Shown: in pieces, positions 1-7,746 of the stretch | Layout: every line of letters starts with the position of its first letter | Position numbering within the stretch: the first letter of the stretch is position 1 | Assembly (NCBI GenBank): GCA_900542045.1 | Contig: UQMI01000009.1 | Coordinates: 9,203-73,202 of the forward strand | Direction: 5' to 3' | Source of the DNA: an uncultured Blautia sp. | Lineage (GTDB): Bacteria; Bacillota; Clostridia; Lachnospirales; Lachnospiraceae | DNA: 64,000 nucleotides | The notes under the pieces: generated by a model | What the model was told of the DNA's origin: nothing | Seen by the model: only the letters and a program-made list of their open reading frames with translations | The model's database searches: none | Made by a program: the position numbers and the translations under genes

Positions 1-39
1 CTGCGGAAGAAGATGATTAAAAGAAAGGAGAGAAAGATT

Positions 40-1338
40 ATGGCTGTAAAACTGACACCTTATGAACAGGAAATGCTGGATGGAAAGTATGGGCGTTTTA
101 AACAGGTGGCACTGGAAAATGTATTAAAATATGCGCAGGTGGTGGGGGCAGAAGAATTGGTGGAAATAACTAAATCTACGTTGTATTTTGGAGCCCATTC
201 TTATCTGGAAACCTGCGGTTCTGATGATTATGACAAAATTTTCTCGAAAATGTATCTGTGTACCGATGAAAGGGTGGAGATCGGAGAATTTGCCAAAACT
301 TGTTACTGTCAGACCTGTGTGGCTCCCTGTGATGAATATGACTATGAATTTAACCGGCTTCCCAAAGAACTGTTTGACCGGAATAAGGAGTATTTAAGCA
401 GAACTCTGAAGGCGGGTTGTTGTATTGCCGGTTCCTGCACTCCTTATCTGAATGGATGGATTCCTCTGATGGGGGAATATGTGGTTACATCGGAATCCAG
501 CAATATTACAATGAGTAATTCTGCATTTGGAGCCCGCTGCAATGCAGATGGAGAGGAGGCTATTACCTGGATTTCCATCTGTGGACGTGCACCAAAGTGG
601 GGGTTCTATTTGCCGGAAAACCGTTATGCTGACACCATATTCCACCTGGAATGCAAGTCAGAGACTCGTTTTGACTGGGATCTGATCGGTTATACAGTAG
701 GACGTATGCTGCCGCCGGCAGGGGTTCCGGTATTGACGGGAGATTTCCACAGACCTACCATGACCATGTTAAAGCAGTGTTTTACTGCCATGGCTACCAC
801 CAGTGCCTGTGAAATGTGTCATATTGTAGGCGTGACGCCGGAAGCCCGGTCTTTGGAGGATGCGAGAGGAAATAAAGAGCTTCGTGGAGAATTTACCATT
901 ACACAAGCAGATATTGAAGAATCTTACCGGGAATTGTGCGCTTCGGAAAGCGGCGTGGTGGATTACGTGATTCTGGGATGTCCTCACTATTCTCTGGAGG
1001 ATATCCAGCAGGTAGTACGATATTTGGAGGGAAAGAAGATTGCAGATGGAGTAGAATTTTCCGTCTGGACTGATATGTCAACCAGAGAAATGGCAAAACA
1101 GAGCGGCTTTATGAAAATCATAGAGGATGCTGGAGGAAGACTGATGTGTTCAAGCTGTCCACTGGTCATGGATCCCATAGCATTTGCTCATATACATGGC
1201 CTTGCCACGGATTCCGGAAAACAGGGACATTATATTCGTTCCAGTTTTCCAAAAGACAGGCATATTCCAGTCTGGTATGGTGATATTTATCAGATCATTG
1301 ATGCGGCGGTGGCCGGTTACTGGAAAGGAGAAGCGTAA
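40..1338 (+). CDS. Aconitase X (AcnX) large subunit, DUF521
   Basis: Catalytic subunit of an aconitase-superfamily dehydratase of the AcnX type (432 aa). The start ATG at 40 follows an AGGAG 9 bases upstream; an in-frame ATG at 13 lacks this spacing. Cysteines that could ligate the Fe-S cluster sit in CVAPCDEYD (about residue 95), ACEMCHIVG (about 260) and MCSSCP (about 370). The partner subunit overlaps its stop codon, as is usual when AcnX is split. Characterised bacterial AcnX enzymes are cis-3-hydroxy-L-proline dehydratases and archaeal ones mevalonate-5-phosphate dehydratases. The substrate here cannot be read from the sequence; hydroxyproline is the likelier guess in a gut bacterium. 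Confidence 0.88.
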   Translation: MAVKLTPYEQEMLDGKYGRFKQVALENVLKYAQVVGAEELVEITKSTLYFGAHSYLETCGSDDYDKIFSKMYLCTDERVEIGEFAKTCYCQTCVAPCDEYDYEFNRLPKELFDRNKEYLSRTLKAGCCIAGSCTPYLNGWIPLMGEYVVTSESSNITMSNSAFGARCNADGEEAITWISICGRAPKWGFYLPENRYADTIFHLECKSETRFDWDLIGYTVGRMLPPAGVPVLTGDFHRPTMTMLKQCFTAMATTSACEMCHIVGVTPEARSLEDARGNKELRGEFTITQADIEESYRELCASESGVVDYVILGCPHYSLEDIQQVVRYLEGKKIADGVEFSVWTDMSTREMAKQSGFMKIIEDAGGRLMCSSCPLVMDPIAFAHIHGLATDSGKQGHYIRSSFPKDRHIPVWYGDIYQIIDAAVAGYWKGEA

Positions 1339-1760
1339 TGGAAAAAACAATTATCAAAGGACGGGGAGCATATAATGGTGTGATAGAGGGTGAAGCGCTG
1401 GTTCTGCCGGACAGTGTGCAGGGCTGGGCCGGATTGGATGAGAAAACCGGCATTATTATTGAAGAAGCAAACAGCAAGTGCGGGGAATACATTGGTGGAA
1501 AAATTCTGGTACTTCCCTGTGCCAAAGGCTCCAATGGGTGGGCCAGCCACTTTTATTCTGCAAAGGTTGCGGGACATTGTCCCATCGCCTGGGTAATTCA
1601 GAAGCTGGACTCCAGATGTGCGGCATGTATTGTAGAGTTGGCGATTCCGGCAGTGGTGGAAACGGATTGTGACCCCTGCCAGGTCATTCATGATGGCGAC
1701 TGGATCCGTGTAGATGGTACCAATGGAATTGTAGAAATCCTTCGCCGTAGCCAGGAATAG
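1338..1760 (+). CDS. Aconitase X small subunit (swivel domain, DUF126)
   Basis: Small subunit (140 aa) carrying the mobile swivel domain that closes over the active site of the large subunit. Its ATG shares one base with the upstream TAA (TAATG), so the two are translationally coupled. Typical DUF126 features are the N-terminal VIEGEALVLPD segment and the central GKILVLPCAKGSNGWASHF segment with the substrate-loop serine. A strong terminator at 1861 closes the two-gene operon, so no dedicated transporter is attached on the downstream side. Confidence 0.87.
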   Translation: MEKTIIKGRGAYNGVIEGEALVLPDSVQGWAGLDEKTGIIIEEANSKCGEYIGGKILVLPCAKGSNGWASHFYSAKVAGHCPIAWVIQKLDSRCAACIVELAIPAVVETDCDPCQVIHDGDWIRVDGTNGIVEILRRSQE

Positions 1761-1787
1761 GAAAAGATGAAGGAAAGAATTGTCATG

Positions 1788-1817
1788 CTGAACAGAACTG
1801 GGAGTCTGTTTTAAAAT
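1788..1817. repeat. 30-bp dispersed hairpin repeat, copy 1
   Basis: The 30 bases here match 6445-6474 at 27 of 30 positions. The core is AACAGA-N8-TCTGTT, a short stem followed by TTAAAAT. The copies lie behind unrelated genes, which suggests a mobile or terminator-associated repeat rather than a coding signal. Confidence 0.6.
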
Positions 1818-1860
1818 GTAGAGTTGTCTTGTATTTTCCTCTGGTGTTATGCAATATTGC

Positions 1861-1912
1861 AAAAGCAGATAAAAGTTTTGATGAGGAAACTTTTGTCTGC
1901 TTTTGTTTTTTT
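1861..1912 (+). terminator. Intrinsic terminator of the AcnX operon
   Basis: An 18-base arm (1861-1878) pairs with 1887-1904 with one mismatch, leaving an 8-base loop, and is followed by G and a run of eight T. It sits 100 bases after the small subunit stop and is a textbook Rho-independent terminator. Confidence 0.85.
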
Positions 1913-1949
1913 GGGAAACTGTATCAGCAGTTTTATAGGATGTGGTGTT

Positions 1950-2540
1950 GCGGATATTTTTGAGGGATTTGAGAAAGAATGTATTTTCATTTTGGGACTT
2001 TATAAAATTGAAGAAGATAAATCACCAGAAAAAGTTGATTTTTCAGCGTTTTGTAAACTCCATTATCAAATTTTTAGGGTGTATATGAGTGGGCAGGAAA
2101 AATAAGAGTGTTAACATTGTAAAAGCGGAAGCCGTACTTTGTGATATATCCGGCGTTTATTCAGACTGTTTTGATATTACGAAAGATATAGAAACAATCC
2201 TGTAAAAAAGCAGAATATTTGATTAAAGACAAGTTTTTTGAGAATACAGTGATATTTTTTGTGATTATATGACAGATTTTTAGAGAGTTCATCCTTTCTG
2301 GGAAGAAAGTAATTGTACGGTGGTCACATTCTGTTTTATGTTTATAGAAGTGCAGAGATTTTTAGCTAAAAGTAAGTTATGATAATGTGGCCTATTTGAA
2401 AAATTGCCATCTTAGCAGCAGTGTATTCGCTGGATAAAGATTAGAGAACGTAGAATCAGAAAAAATAGCATGGGATTGCATACGCGAAAGGTTGCTGACA
2501 AATGATCGAGGAGCATCAAGAAGCATTGCAAAAATATTGA
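1950..2540 (+). pseudogene. Decayed Fic-family (AMP-transferase) toxin gene
   Basis: In shifting frames this AT-rich stretch still spells Fic landmarks in the right order. There is a segment ending FSAFCKLHYQIF; then VYEWAGKIR (about 2083-2105) after a frameshift, which resembles the Fic flap region; then VNIVKAEAVLC and YSDCFDI; then RVHPFWEESNCTVVTFC (about 2285-2335), a mutated form of the Fic motif HPFxxGN(G/S)RT; and finally DNVAYLKN (about 2380). Several frameshifts and stops separate these blocks and the catalytic GN(G/S)R is lost, so the gene is dead. A 93-codon open frame at 1824-2105 is only the N-terminal remnant running through a terminator. The identification rests on recognised motifs, not on a search. 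Confidence 0.7.
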
Positions 2541-2629
2541 CCTATGTCGGGTGAACGGGTAATAAGAAAGCTCTATATGAATGGATGTCGGTGTAACTGA
2601 CCTTTTTCCACGTTTTTTGGCCAGTTGAG

Positions 2630-2668
2630 TGTGCCTTCATTTTTCGGAATACGAAAAATGAAGGCACA
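2630..2668. repeat. Perfect 17-bp hairpin
   Basis: TGTGCCTTCATTTTTCG (2630-2646) is perfectly inverted at 2652-2668 around a 5-base loop. It lies just beyond the end of the SDR relic. It may be that gene's former terminator or a mobile-element end; there is no long T run on either side. Confidence 0.7.
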
Positions 2669-2716
2669 GGAACAGAAGAGGCATGGTGCAGTTCATTTAC
2701 TCTGTTTCCCGGACAT

Positions 2717-3078
2717 CTATTCCGGCTCTCCAAGGCGGCCAATGGAACAGACATTTTTACACATTTCCGCCTGCATTTCCGGATCTTCCCTGACAGAAGC
2801 AGGGGTCATATCACTGTTGACCGGTCCGGGGCAGATAACGTTCAGGCGAACGCCCTGAGGCGAAAACTCACGGCTCAGATTTCGGGTAGTTATATCGACA
2901 GCCGCCTTGAAGCCTCCATAATAGTAAGCGTTGCTTTCCGGCTTGACAGCGGAAACAGACGCCACATTGACGATAGAATTTTTTCCGTGAGAATTTTCTT
3001 TCGTCATAACAGGCAAAAATTTCTGCTACCGGATCCAACGCCGGTGACTACGGCAATTTTGTTTTCCATTCTACCCAT
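2717..3078 (-). pseudogene. SDR-family dehydrogenase relic with internal deletion
   Basis: The start is intact: a strong GGGAGGAGG site, then MGRMENKIAVVTGVGSG, the beginning of a Rossmann fold with its nucleotide-binding glycine motif. After about 18 residues the frame breaks and jumps to the region just before the catalytic strand. The remaining part has VNVASVSAVKPESNAYYYGGFKAA-type Ser-Tyr-Lys active-site sequence and RLNVICPGPVNSDM, and stops at GRLGEPE, where family members usually run on for 40 or more residues. About 100 central residues and the C-terminus are therefore missing. It was once a 3-oxoacyl-ACP-reductase-like or sugar/alcohol dehydrogenase paired with the monooxygenase upstream. 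Confidence 0.85.
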
Positions 3079-3114
3079 AATTGAAAAACCTCCTCCCTTT
3101 CTGTTTCCGGCTGA

Positions 3115-3420
3115 TCAGGCGAGTACTTCGCAGTTGAGGATCACGGATGGTTCGGTGCTGTTGGCTTCCGCAATGCAGCCGAACGTATAGACCGGATCGC
3201 CGGGTTGATCCGCTGTGGCTACATGTCCAAGAAAAGCTTCCCGGGACTCCCACTTTTCTATGAGAACAAGTTTGTCAGGGTTGTCCGAAGACTGGAGAAG
3301 ATTGTAATACAGGTTTCCCGGCTGTTGTCTGGAAATCTCCAGCAGTTTTTTGGCGGCTGTTATAATGGTTTCCCGCGCTTCGGGCTTTGCACTTATGATA
3401 CTGATACATTGATACATCAT
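3115..3420 (-). CDS. Antibiotic-biosynthesis-monooxygenase (ABM) domain protein
   Basis: A single-domain 101-aa protein of the dimeric alpha/beta-barrel type (ABM / YgiN-like quinol monooxygenase). Family features visible are the N-terminal strand ISIISAKPEARE, the helix ending in LLEISRQQPGNLYYNL, and the IEKWESREAFLGHVAT segment that forms part of the active-site cavity. Such proteins oxidise quinols or remove reactive aldehydes without a cofactor. It is transcribed with the broken SDR gene, whose start lies 37 bases downstream of its stop. The real substrate is unknown. Confidence 0.8.
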   Translation of the reverse strand: MMYQCISIISAKPEARETIITAAKKLLEISRQQPGNLYYNLLQSSDNPDKLVLIEKWESREAFLGHVATADQPGDPVYTFGCIAEANSTEPSVILNCEVLA

Positions 3421-3567
3421 GAACCCTCCTAGTATAAAATATTAAGAACAGAAAAGCAGAACAACAGTTTTGCTGTTCAGTATAGTTTTTACTCTGAAGG
3501 ATGGCAAATAAAAAGATTTCATGAAATTATAACGAAAAGCAGTAAATTTCTTTCCGGCAAAGAAAAA

Positions 3568-3608
3568 CCCCCTGGCTTTTCTGAAAAAGACTTCAGTAGC
3601 GCAGGGGG
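3568..3608 (-). terminator. Terminator of the LysR gene
   Basis: On the minus strand CCCCCTG, overlapping the last codons, pairs with CAGGGGG and is followed by TTTTTC. It overlaps the LysR stop codon at 3593. Confidence 0.6.
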
Positions 3609-4498
3609 ATTCGGCTGTCGGATAAAAACTGTGCCAGGAGCCTGACAGCCGGATTGGAGGGATTTTTCTGGATGGCGGAAGAGATGGTAAGATAAAACTG
3701 CTCTTCTATATCTATGATGCAATGTGTAGGCGGGATAAACGGCCGGACAAATACAGGTACGATCGCCACACATTCCGGATACAGGCTGATCTGAAGAAGC
3801 AGCTCCTGAATAGAATTAATGCGGCAGGGCGGCAGCGTCTCAGGCATCATAAGCCCGTGTTCGAGGAACTGCTTTGCAGTCTGAAGCCTTTCGTGGGGAG
3901 AATCCAGCAGACTGACGGTAAGGATTTTTTCCTTTTGCAGTTCTTTCAGAGAAATACGTTCAAGGGCGGAAAAACGGTGCTGCCTGGAGCAGAGGATCAC
4001 ATAATCAAAATCTGCGATCCGACGGATCTGCAAAAGGCTGGAGTTAAATTCTGTGGGGCAGTATACGGCAATATCACAGCGCCCCTTGATGATTTCTCTG
4101 GGAATCTGCGAAGGCGTTATGATCGTAAGCCCAAGGGAAATATTCGGATTCTGCTCCTTAAAAGCGGCGAAACGCGGCATCAGCATCATGCCTTCCACCG
4201 TACTGGCAACGCAGGCTCTGATAGAGCCGCTTTTTCCCTTTACGATATCTTTTGATGAGCTGACGGCTTCATCGAATTCTTCCACGATGACCTGGGCCTT
4301 TTTGTAGAAATTCTCTCCGGCAGGAGTCAGCGTAACCTGGCGGGTGCTGCGTTCAAACAATTTAAATCCGAGGCTTTTCTCCATATTGCGGATATGCTGA
4401 CTCATTGCTGTCTGGGTTATGGCGCACTCACTGGCGGCTTTTGTAAAATTCATGGTTTCGGCAACCTTAATAAAATAACGTAATCCATTAATATCCAT
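3593..4498 (-). CDS. LysR-family transcriptional regulator
   Basis: A 301-aa LysR-type regulator. Residues 1-60 form the winged helix-turn-helix (FIKVAETMNFTKAASECAI, then TQTAMSQHIRNMEKSLG). Residues 90-295 form the periplasmic-binding-like effector domain, with no obvious truncation. It diverges from the aldo/keto reductase at 4728, and the 229-bp gap holds a TAGC-N12-GCTA palindrome placed where LysR proteins usually bind, so the reductase is its likely target. The effector is unknown. Confidence 0.88.
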   Translation of the reverse strand: MDINGLRYFIKVAETMNFTKAASECAITQTAMSQHIRNMEKSLGFKLFERSTRQVTLTPAGENFYKKAQVIVEEFDEAVSSSKDIVKGKSGSIRACVASTVEGMMLMPRFAAFKEQNPNISLGLTIITPSQIPREIIKGRCDIAVYCPTEFNSSLLQIRRIADFDYVILCSRQHRFSALERISLKELQKEKILTVSLLDSPHERLQTAKQFLEHGLMMPETLPPCRINSIQELLLQISLYPECVAIVPVFVRPFIPPTHCIIDIEEQFYLTISSAIQKNPSNPAVRLLAQFLSDSRIPLRY

Positions 4499-4599
4499 TT
4501 AGCGTTCCTCATTGGTATAAAAATAAAATTTTCTGCTCTTATGATAGCAGAACCTGCAGAAAGTGTCTATTTTGGCACCTCATTTATCAGAAAAAATAA

Positions 4600-4619
4600 T
4601 AGCTAAAAAAGTATTGCTA
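4600..4619. promoter_or_regulatory. Probable LysR operator
   Basis: TAGC-N12-GCTA is an interrupted palindrome of the LysR-type (T-N11-A-like) class. Its centre is about 66 bases upstream of the start point expected from the promoter at 4641-4669, the usual position of a LysR recognition site. Confidence 0.5.
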
Positions 4620-4640
4620 ATATATGCCGTTTTGTGCAAA

Positions 4641-4669
4641 TTGACAATTAATTTTTGCAGTGCTAAAAT
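4641..4669 (+). promoter_or_regulatory. Sigma-A promoter of the aldo/keto reductase
   Basis: TTGACA (4641-4646), a 17-base spacer and TAAAAT (4664-4669) give a near-consensus housekeeping promoter. The transcript would have a leader of about 50 bases before the ATG at 4728. Confidence 0.75.
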
Positions 4670-4727
4670 TTTTATCAACAGAAAAAAGCGGAACGGATAT
4701 TTTTCAGAAAATTACAGGAGGTTGCCT

Positions 4728-5942
4728 ATGAAGAAAGAGATTGATTTTGGAAAAAGAATGGCATATGGATGTCTGAGACTGCCGATTATTGAAAACGGAG
4801 AACGAGCGCCGGGATGGAGAGATGATTCCCTGGTGGACGAAGAGGCTTTTCAGAAGATCGTGGACAGGGGCATGGCCAACGGATATAACTATTTTGATAC
4901 CTCATGGTTTTACCACAATGGAAATTCAGAGCGCGCCATCGGACACTGTGTTGCTGATAAGTACCCGAGGGAATCGTTTATCCTTTCAGATAAAATGCCT
5001 GTCAAATTCATGAAAAACGGCTCTGAGATGGAGACCATCTTTCAGGAGCAGCTTAAAAAGTGCCATGTGGATTATTTTGACTTTTATCTGATCCACGCAA
5101 TCAGCTCGGATACATATGAGAAATGGACGAAAGAGGGGCTTTTTGAATTCCTCGTGAAAAAACGTGAGGAAGGCAAATTCAGAGAATTTGGTCTTTCCCT
5201 GCATGAAACACCGGAATTCCTGGACCGTATCCTGACGGAACATCCCGAGGTGGATTTTGTGATGCTGCAGCTGAATTACATCGACTGGGAATCTCCGGCC
5301 CTGCGTGCGAAAGAGCAGTATGAAGTTGCCATGAAGCACGGAAAACCGATTGTGGTAATGGAGCCCTGCAAGGGAGGTTCTCTGGCGAACCCTCCGGAAG
5401 AAGCGGCAAAGCTCATGAAAGCATATAATCCGGAGGCTTCCTATGCTTCCTGGGCATATCGCTGGGTTGGCTCACTTCCGGGAGTCCGGGTTGTTGCCAT
5501 TGGAATGCCTCAAATGGAATTTCTGGAAGACAACATGAAGACATTTGACAATTTTGTCCCGCTGAATGAAGAGGAGTATGCGATCATCGACAAGGTAGTG
5601 GATATCGTAAATTCCAAGACAGCTATTCCCTGTACCAACTGCAAATACTGCGAGGAAGCATGTCCTCTGGATATTCCTTCCGGTGATTATTTCGCGCTTT
5701 ACAATGATTATTACCGGCAGAGCGACAGTACCTCTCCCAACGATGTCTGTACACAGGCAAATACCTACGGATCCCTGATCGAGAGAAGAACTCCCGCAGA
5801 AAAATGCGTTGCATGCGGAGCTTGCGAGAAAGTATGTCCCCAGCATCTCCCGATCATTCAGCTTCTGAAGGAAAAAATCGATGGTGAGTTATATTCCCAC
5901 TGTCCGGAATCCATGCTTCGGAATATGCTTGAAAAACAGTAA
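4728..5942 (+). CDS. Aldo/keto reductase with C-terminal 4Fe-4S domain
   Basis: A 404-aa protein with an aldo/keto reductase TIM barrel (residues 1-270; FDTSWFYHNGNSERAIG with the catalytic Asp/Tyr region, DFYLIHA) fused to a ferredoxin-like tail. The tail has CTNCKYCEEACP near residue 305 and CVACGACEKVCP near 365, enough for two 4Fe-4S clusters. The ATG at 4728 follows ACAGGAGG; the frame opens further upstream but without a ribosome site. This architecture is common in anaerobic Clostridia and presumably couples NAD(P)H or ferredoxin to reduction of a carbonyl or sugar. The substrate is unknown. Confidence 0.87.
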   Translation: MKKEIDFGKRMAYGCLRLPIIENGERAPGWRDDSLVDEEAFQKIVDRGMANGYNYFDTSWFYHNGNSERAIGHCVADKYPRESFILSDKMPVKFMKNGSEMETIFQEQLKKCHVDYFDFYLIHAISSDTYEKWTKEGLFEFLVKKREEGKFREFGLSLHETPEFLDRILTEHPEVDFVMLQLNYIDWESPALRAKEQYEVAMKHGKPIVVMEPCKGGSLANPPEEAAKLMKAYNPEASYASWAYRWVGSLPGVRVVAIGMPQMEFLEDNMKTFDNFVPLNEEEYAIIDKVVDIVNSKTAIPCTNCKYCEEACPLDIPSGDYFALYNDYYRQSDSTSPNDVCTQANTYGSLIERRTPAEKCVACGACEKVCPQHLPIIQLLKEKIDGELYSHCPESMLRNMLEKQ

Positions 5943-5954
5943 TATATGAAATGT

Positions 5955-5977
5955 AAATGTCGGTTAATGACATTTTT
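5955..5977 (+). terminator. Terminator after the aldo/keto reductase
   Basis: AAATGTC pairs with GACATTT across a 7-base loop and runs into TTTTT, 12 bases after the stop. Confidence 0.65.
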
Positions 5978-6159
5978 CAGCTGGATTTTTCCATGAAGAC
6001 ATCTTCCGCAGAATTTTGTGCTTTTTGACCAGAACACTTCTGAGGGAGGTGTCTTATCTATGTCTTTTTCTATTCAAATTGATAGCGATCACAGTGGCTC
6101 TGTGGTATACTATATGAGAAAGAAACTATAATAGAAAAGGAAAACAGGAGTGATGCCAT

Positions 6160-6330
6160 ATGTTAGTAAGGGCAGATAAAAAATGGGATTATGCAATTGG
6201 GATGATAAAAGTAGATGGTCTGGAACCTACAGAAGACATGAAAAAGCTCATCGAGAAGGAAAAAAAGGGTGAGATTTCTATGGAAGATATACGCAAAGCC
6301 CTGGACAGAAAATATAAGATGAAGGAATAG
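6160..6330 (+). CDS. Orphan VbhA-like Fic antitoxin, 56 aa
   Basis: A short ORF with a good site (ACAGGAG, 9 bases before ATG). The protein matches the VbhA antitoxin pattern: AIGMIKVDGLEPTED, then LIEKEKKGEISMEDIRKAL, with the conserved GLEP turn and the GEIS-x3-I helix. VbhA-type proteins block Fic AMP-transferases through an (S/T)xxxE(G/N) inhibitory helix; here the matching residues read M-I-K-V-D-G, so the Ser and Glu are not conserved. No intact fic gene follows; a decayed one lies 3.6 kb upstream. It may be a relic, or it may act on a Fic protein elsewhere. Confidence 0.65.
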   Translation: MLVRADKKWDYAIGMIKVDGLEPTEDMKKLIEKEKKGEISMEDIRKALDRKYKMKE

Positions 6331-6444
6331 TGCAATGAATGATCCATAAAGAAAAAACATCATAGAATTGTATATGAAGAGGAGGCTGACAATATGCAGT
6401 GCTCCTTTTTTTGCCCAGTCCGGGAAGAAATAGGGCTGCTCACT

Positions 6445-6474
6445 CTGGACAGAACTGCGATTCTGTTTTAAAAT
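6445..6474. repeat. 30-bp dispersed hairpin repeat, copy 2
   Basis: Matches 1788-1817 at 27 of 30 positions. In this copy the stem is ACAGAA-N6-TTCTGT, and the sequence also forms one arm of the larger inverted repeat upstream of the second aldo/keto reductase. Confidence 0.6.
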
Positions 6475-6566
6475 AAAGAAAAATCGGTACACAGGGTGGA
6501 ACGCTTCTCCCTGTGTACTGACGTTTTCATGGCTTACTGCCGGAAGAAATGAAAACAGAATCGCAG
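6455..6566 (+). promoter_or_regulatory. Nested-hairpin leader touching the ribosome site
   Basis: CTGCGATTCTGTTTT (6455-6469) is perfectly inverted at 6552-6566. The loop contains a second perfect stem, TACACAGGG (starting 6489) with CCCTGTGTA. The outer arm ends directly against the GGGAGG ribosome site of the reductase starting at 6579, so folding could limit access to it. Whether it is a regulatory leader or the remains of an inserted element is not decided. Confidence 0.5.
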
Positions 6567-6578
6567 GGAGGAAGTAAA

Positions 6579-7586
6579 ATGGAATATCGTACATTAGGAA
6601 AAACAGGGCTGCAGGTTTCCCGCATGGGTTTTGGAGGAATTCCTATTCAGAGAGTGGATGCGGCCAGAACCAGGCAGCTGGTGGAGAAGATGGCAGAAAT
6701 GGGCGTCAATTATATTGACACCGCCAGAGGCTATACAGTGAGCGAATCCTATCTGGGAGAGGCACTGGAAGGGTACAGGGATAAATTTGTACTGGCCACC
6801 AAGAGTATGGCCCGGACCAAAGAGGCCATGGCAAAGGACATCGAGATCAGTCTTGGAAATCTGCGCACCGACTATATCGATCTGTATCAGGTGCACAATC
6901 CTTCCATGGAGCAGCTGGAGCAGGTTACCGGAGAGGGCGGAGCCCTGGAAGCGCTGATGGAAGCAAAAGAGGCAGGCAAGATCGGACATATCGGACTGAC
7001 GGCCCATTCTGTGGAAGTGTTCAGAAAGGCCCTGGAACTGGATTGGGTGGAAACTATCATGTTCCCCTATAATGTGGTGGAGACCCAGGGAGCAGAACTG
7101 ATCGATGCATGTGCAGAGAAAAATATCGGTTTCATCGACATGAAACCAATGGCCGGAGGCGCCATTGAAGATCCGGCGACAGCTCTGCGGTTTATCTGCA
7201 GCAATCCGTCGGTGACTGTGGTGATCCCGGGCGTATCCGAGATCGAAGAGCTGGAAGAGAATTTAAAGGCCTGTTCCGATGTTTCACCATTGAGTCAGGA
7301 AGAGCAGGGGAAGATCGCTGAGATCCGGGAGCAGCTGGGCAGCAATTTCTGCCGCCGCTGCAATTACTGCGCGCCCTGTACCGTTGGAATCTCCATTCCC
7401 AACGTGTTCCTGTTTGCAGGCTATCTGCAGCGTTATGATCTGGAAGGCTGGGCCAGAGAGCGGTATGCTACGTTGGATACCAAGGCTTCTGCATGTGTGG
7501 AATGCGGAGAATGCGAGACACGCTGTCCCTATCACCTGCCGATCCGGGAGATGATGAAGACGGCTGCCCGGGATTTCGGGGAATAA
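6579..7586 (+). CDS. Aldo/keto reductase with C-terminal 4Fe-4S domain
   Basis: A 335-aa relative of the protein at 4728, again a reductase barrel (MEYRTLGKTGLQVSRMGFGG at the N-terminus, NYIDTARGYTVSESYLG with the catalytic Asp/Tyr, and DLYQVHN) joined to Fe-S motifs CRRCNYCAPC (about residue 250) and CVECGECETRCP (about 307). The start at 6579 follows GGGAGGAAG; an ATG at 6549 lies inside the leader hairpin and has no ribosome site. The two reductases are clearly different proteins, not a recent duplication. Confidence 0.87.
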   Translation: MEYRTLGKTGLQVSRMGFGGIPIQRVDAARTRQLVEKMAEMGVNYIDTARGYTVSESYLGEALEGYRDKFVLATKSMARTKEAMAKDIEISLGNLRTDYIDLYQVHNPSMEQLEQVTGEGGALEALMEAKEAGKIGHIGLTAHSVEVFRKALELDWVETIMFPYNVVETQGAELIDACAEKNIGFIDMKPMAGGAIEDPATALRFICSNPSVTVVIPGVSEIEELEENLKACSDVSPLSQEEQGKIAEIREQLGSNFCRRCNYCAPCTVGISIPNVFLFAGYLQRYDLEGWARERYATLDTKASACVECGECETRCPYHLPIREMMKTAARDFGE

Positions 7587-7678
7587 GTACAAAGACCGGA
7601 ATCATCTGCAGGCATCAGAATCGGGTGATCTGCCCGCAGCAGAATTACAGATAACAGAGACAGTATCACAGATAACAG

Positions 7679-7729
7679 AAAGGCAGGTCCTTCCCGCGCC
7701 GTTTGCTGCGTGGAAAGGACCTGCCTTTT
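7679..7729 (+). terminator. Terminator between reductase and MarR genes
   Basis: A perfect 14-bp stem (7679-7692 with 7715-7728) ends in TTTT. It lies only 18 bases before the MarR start, so the regulator must be transcribed from a promoter inside this region or by read-through. Confidence 0.75.
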
Positions 7730-7746
7730 GGGAAGAAGGGGTTCAG

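Noticed and set aside
1824..2105. 93-aa ORF after the AcnX genes
   Set aside because: It runs through a strong terminator, has no ribosome site and its C-terminal part is explained as a Fic remnant.
6549..6578. Upstream start for the second aldo/keto reductase
   Set aside because: The ATG at 6549 lies in the leader hairpin without a ribosome site; the ATG at 6579 follows GGGAGGAAG and matches the family N-terminus.
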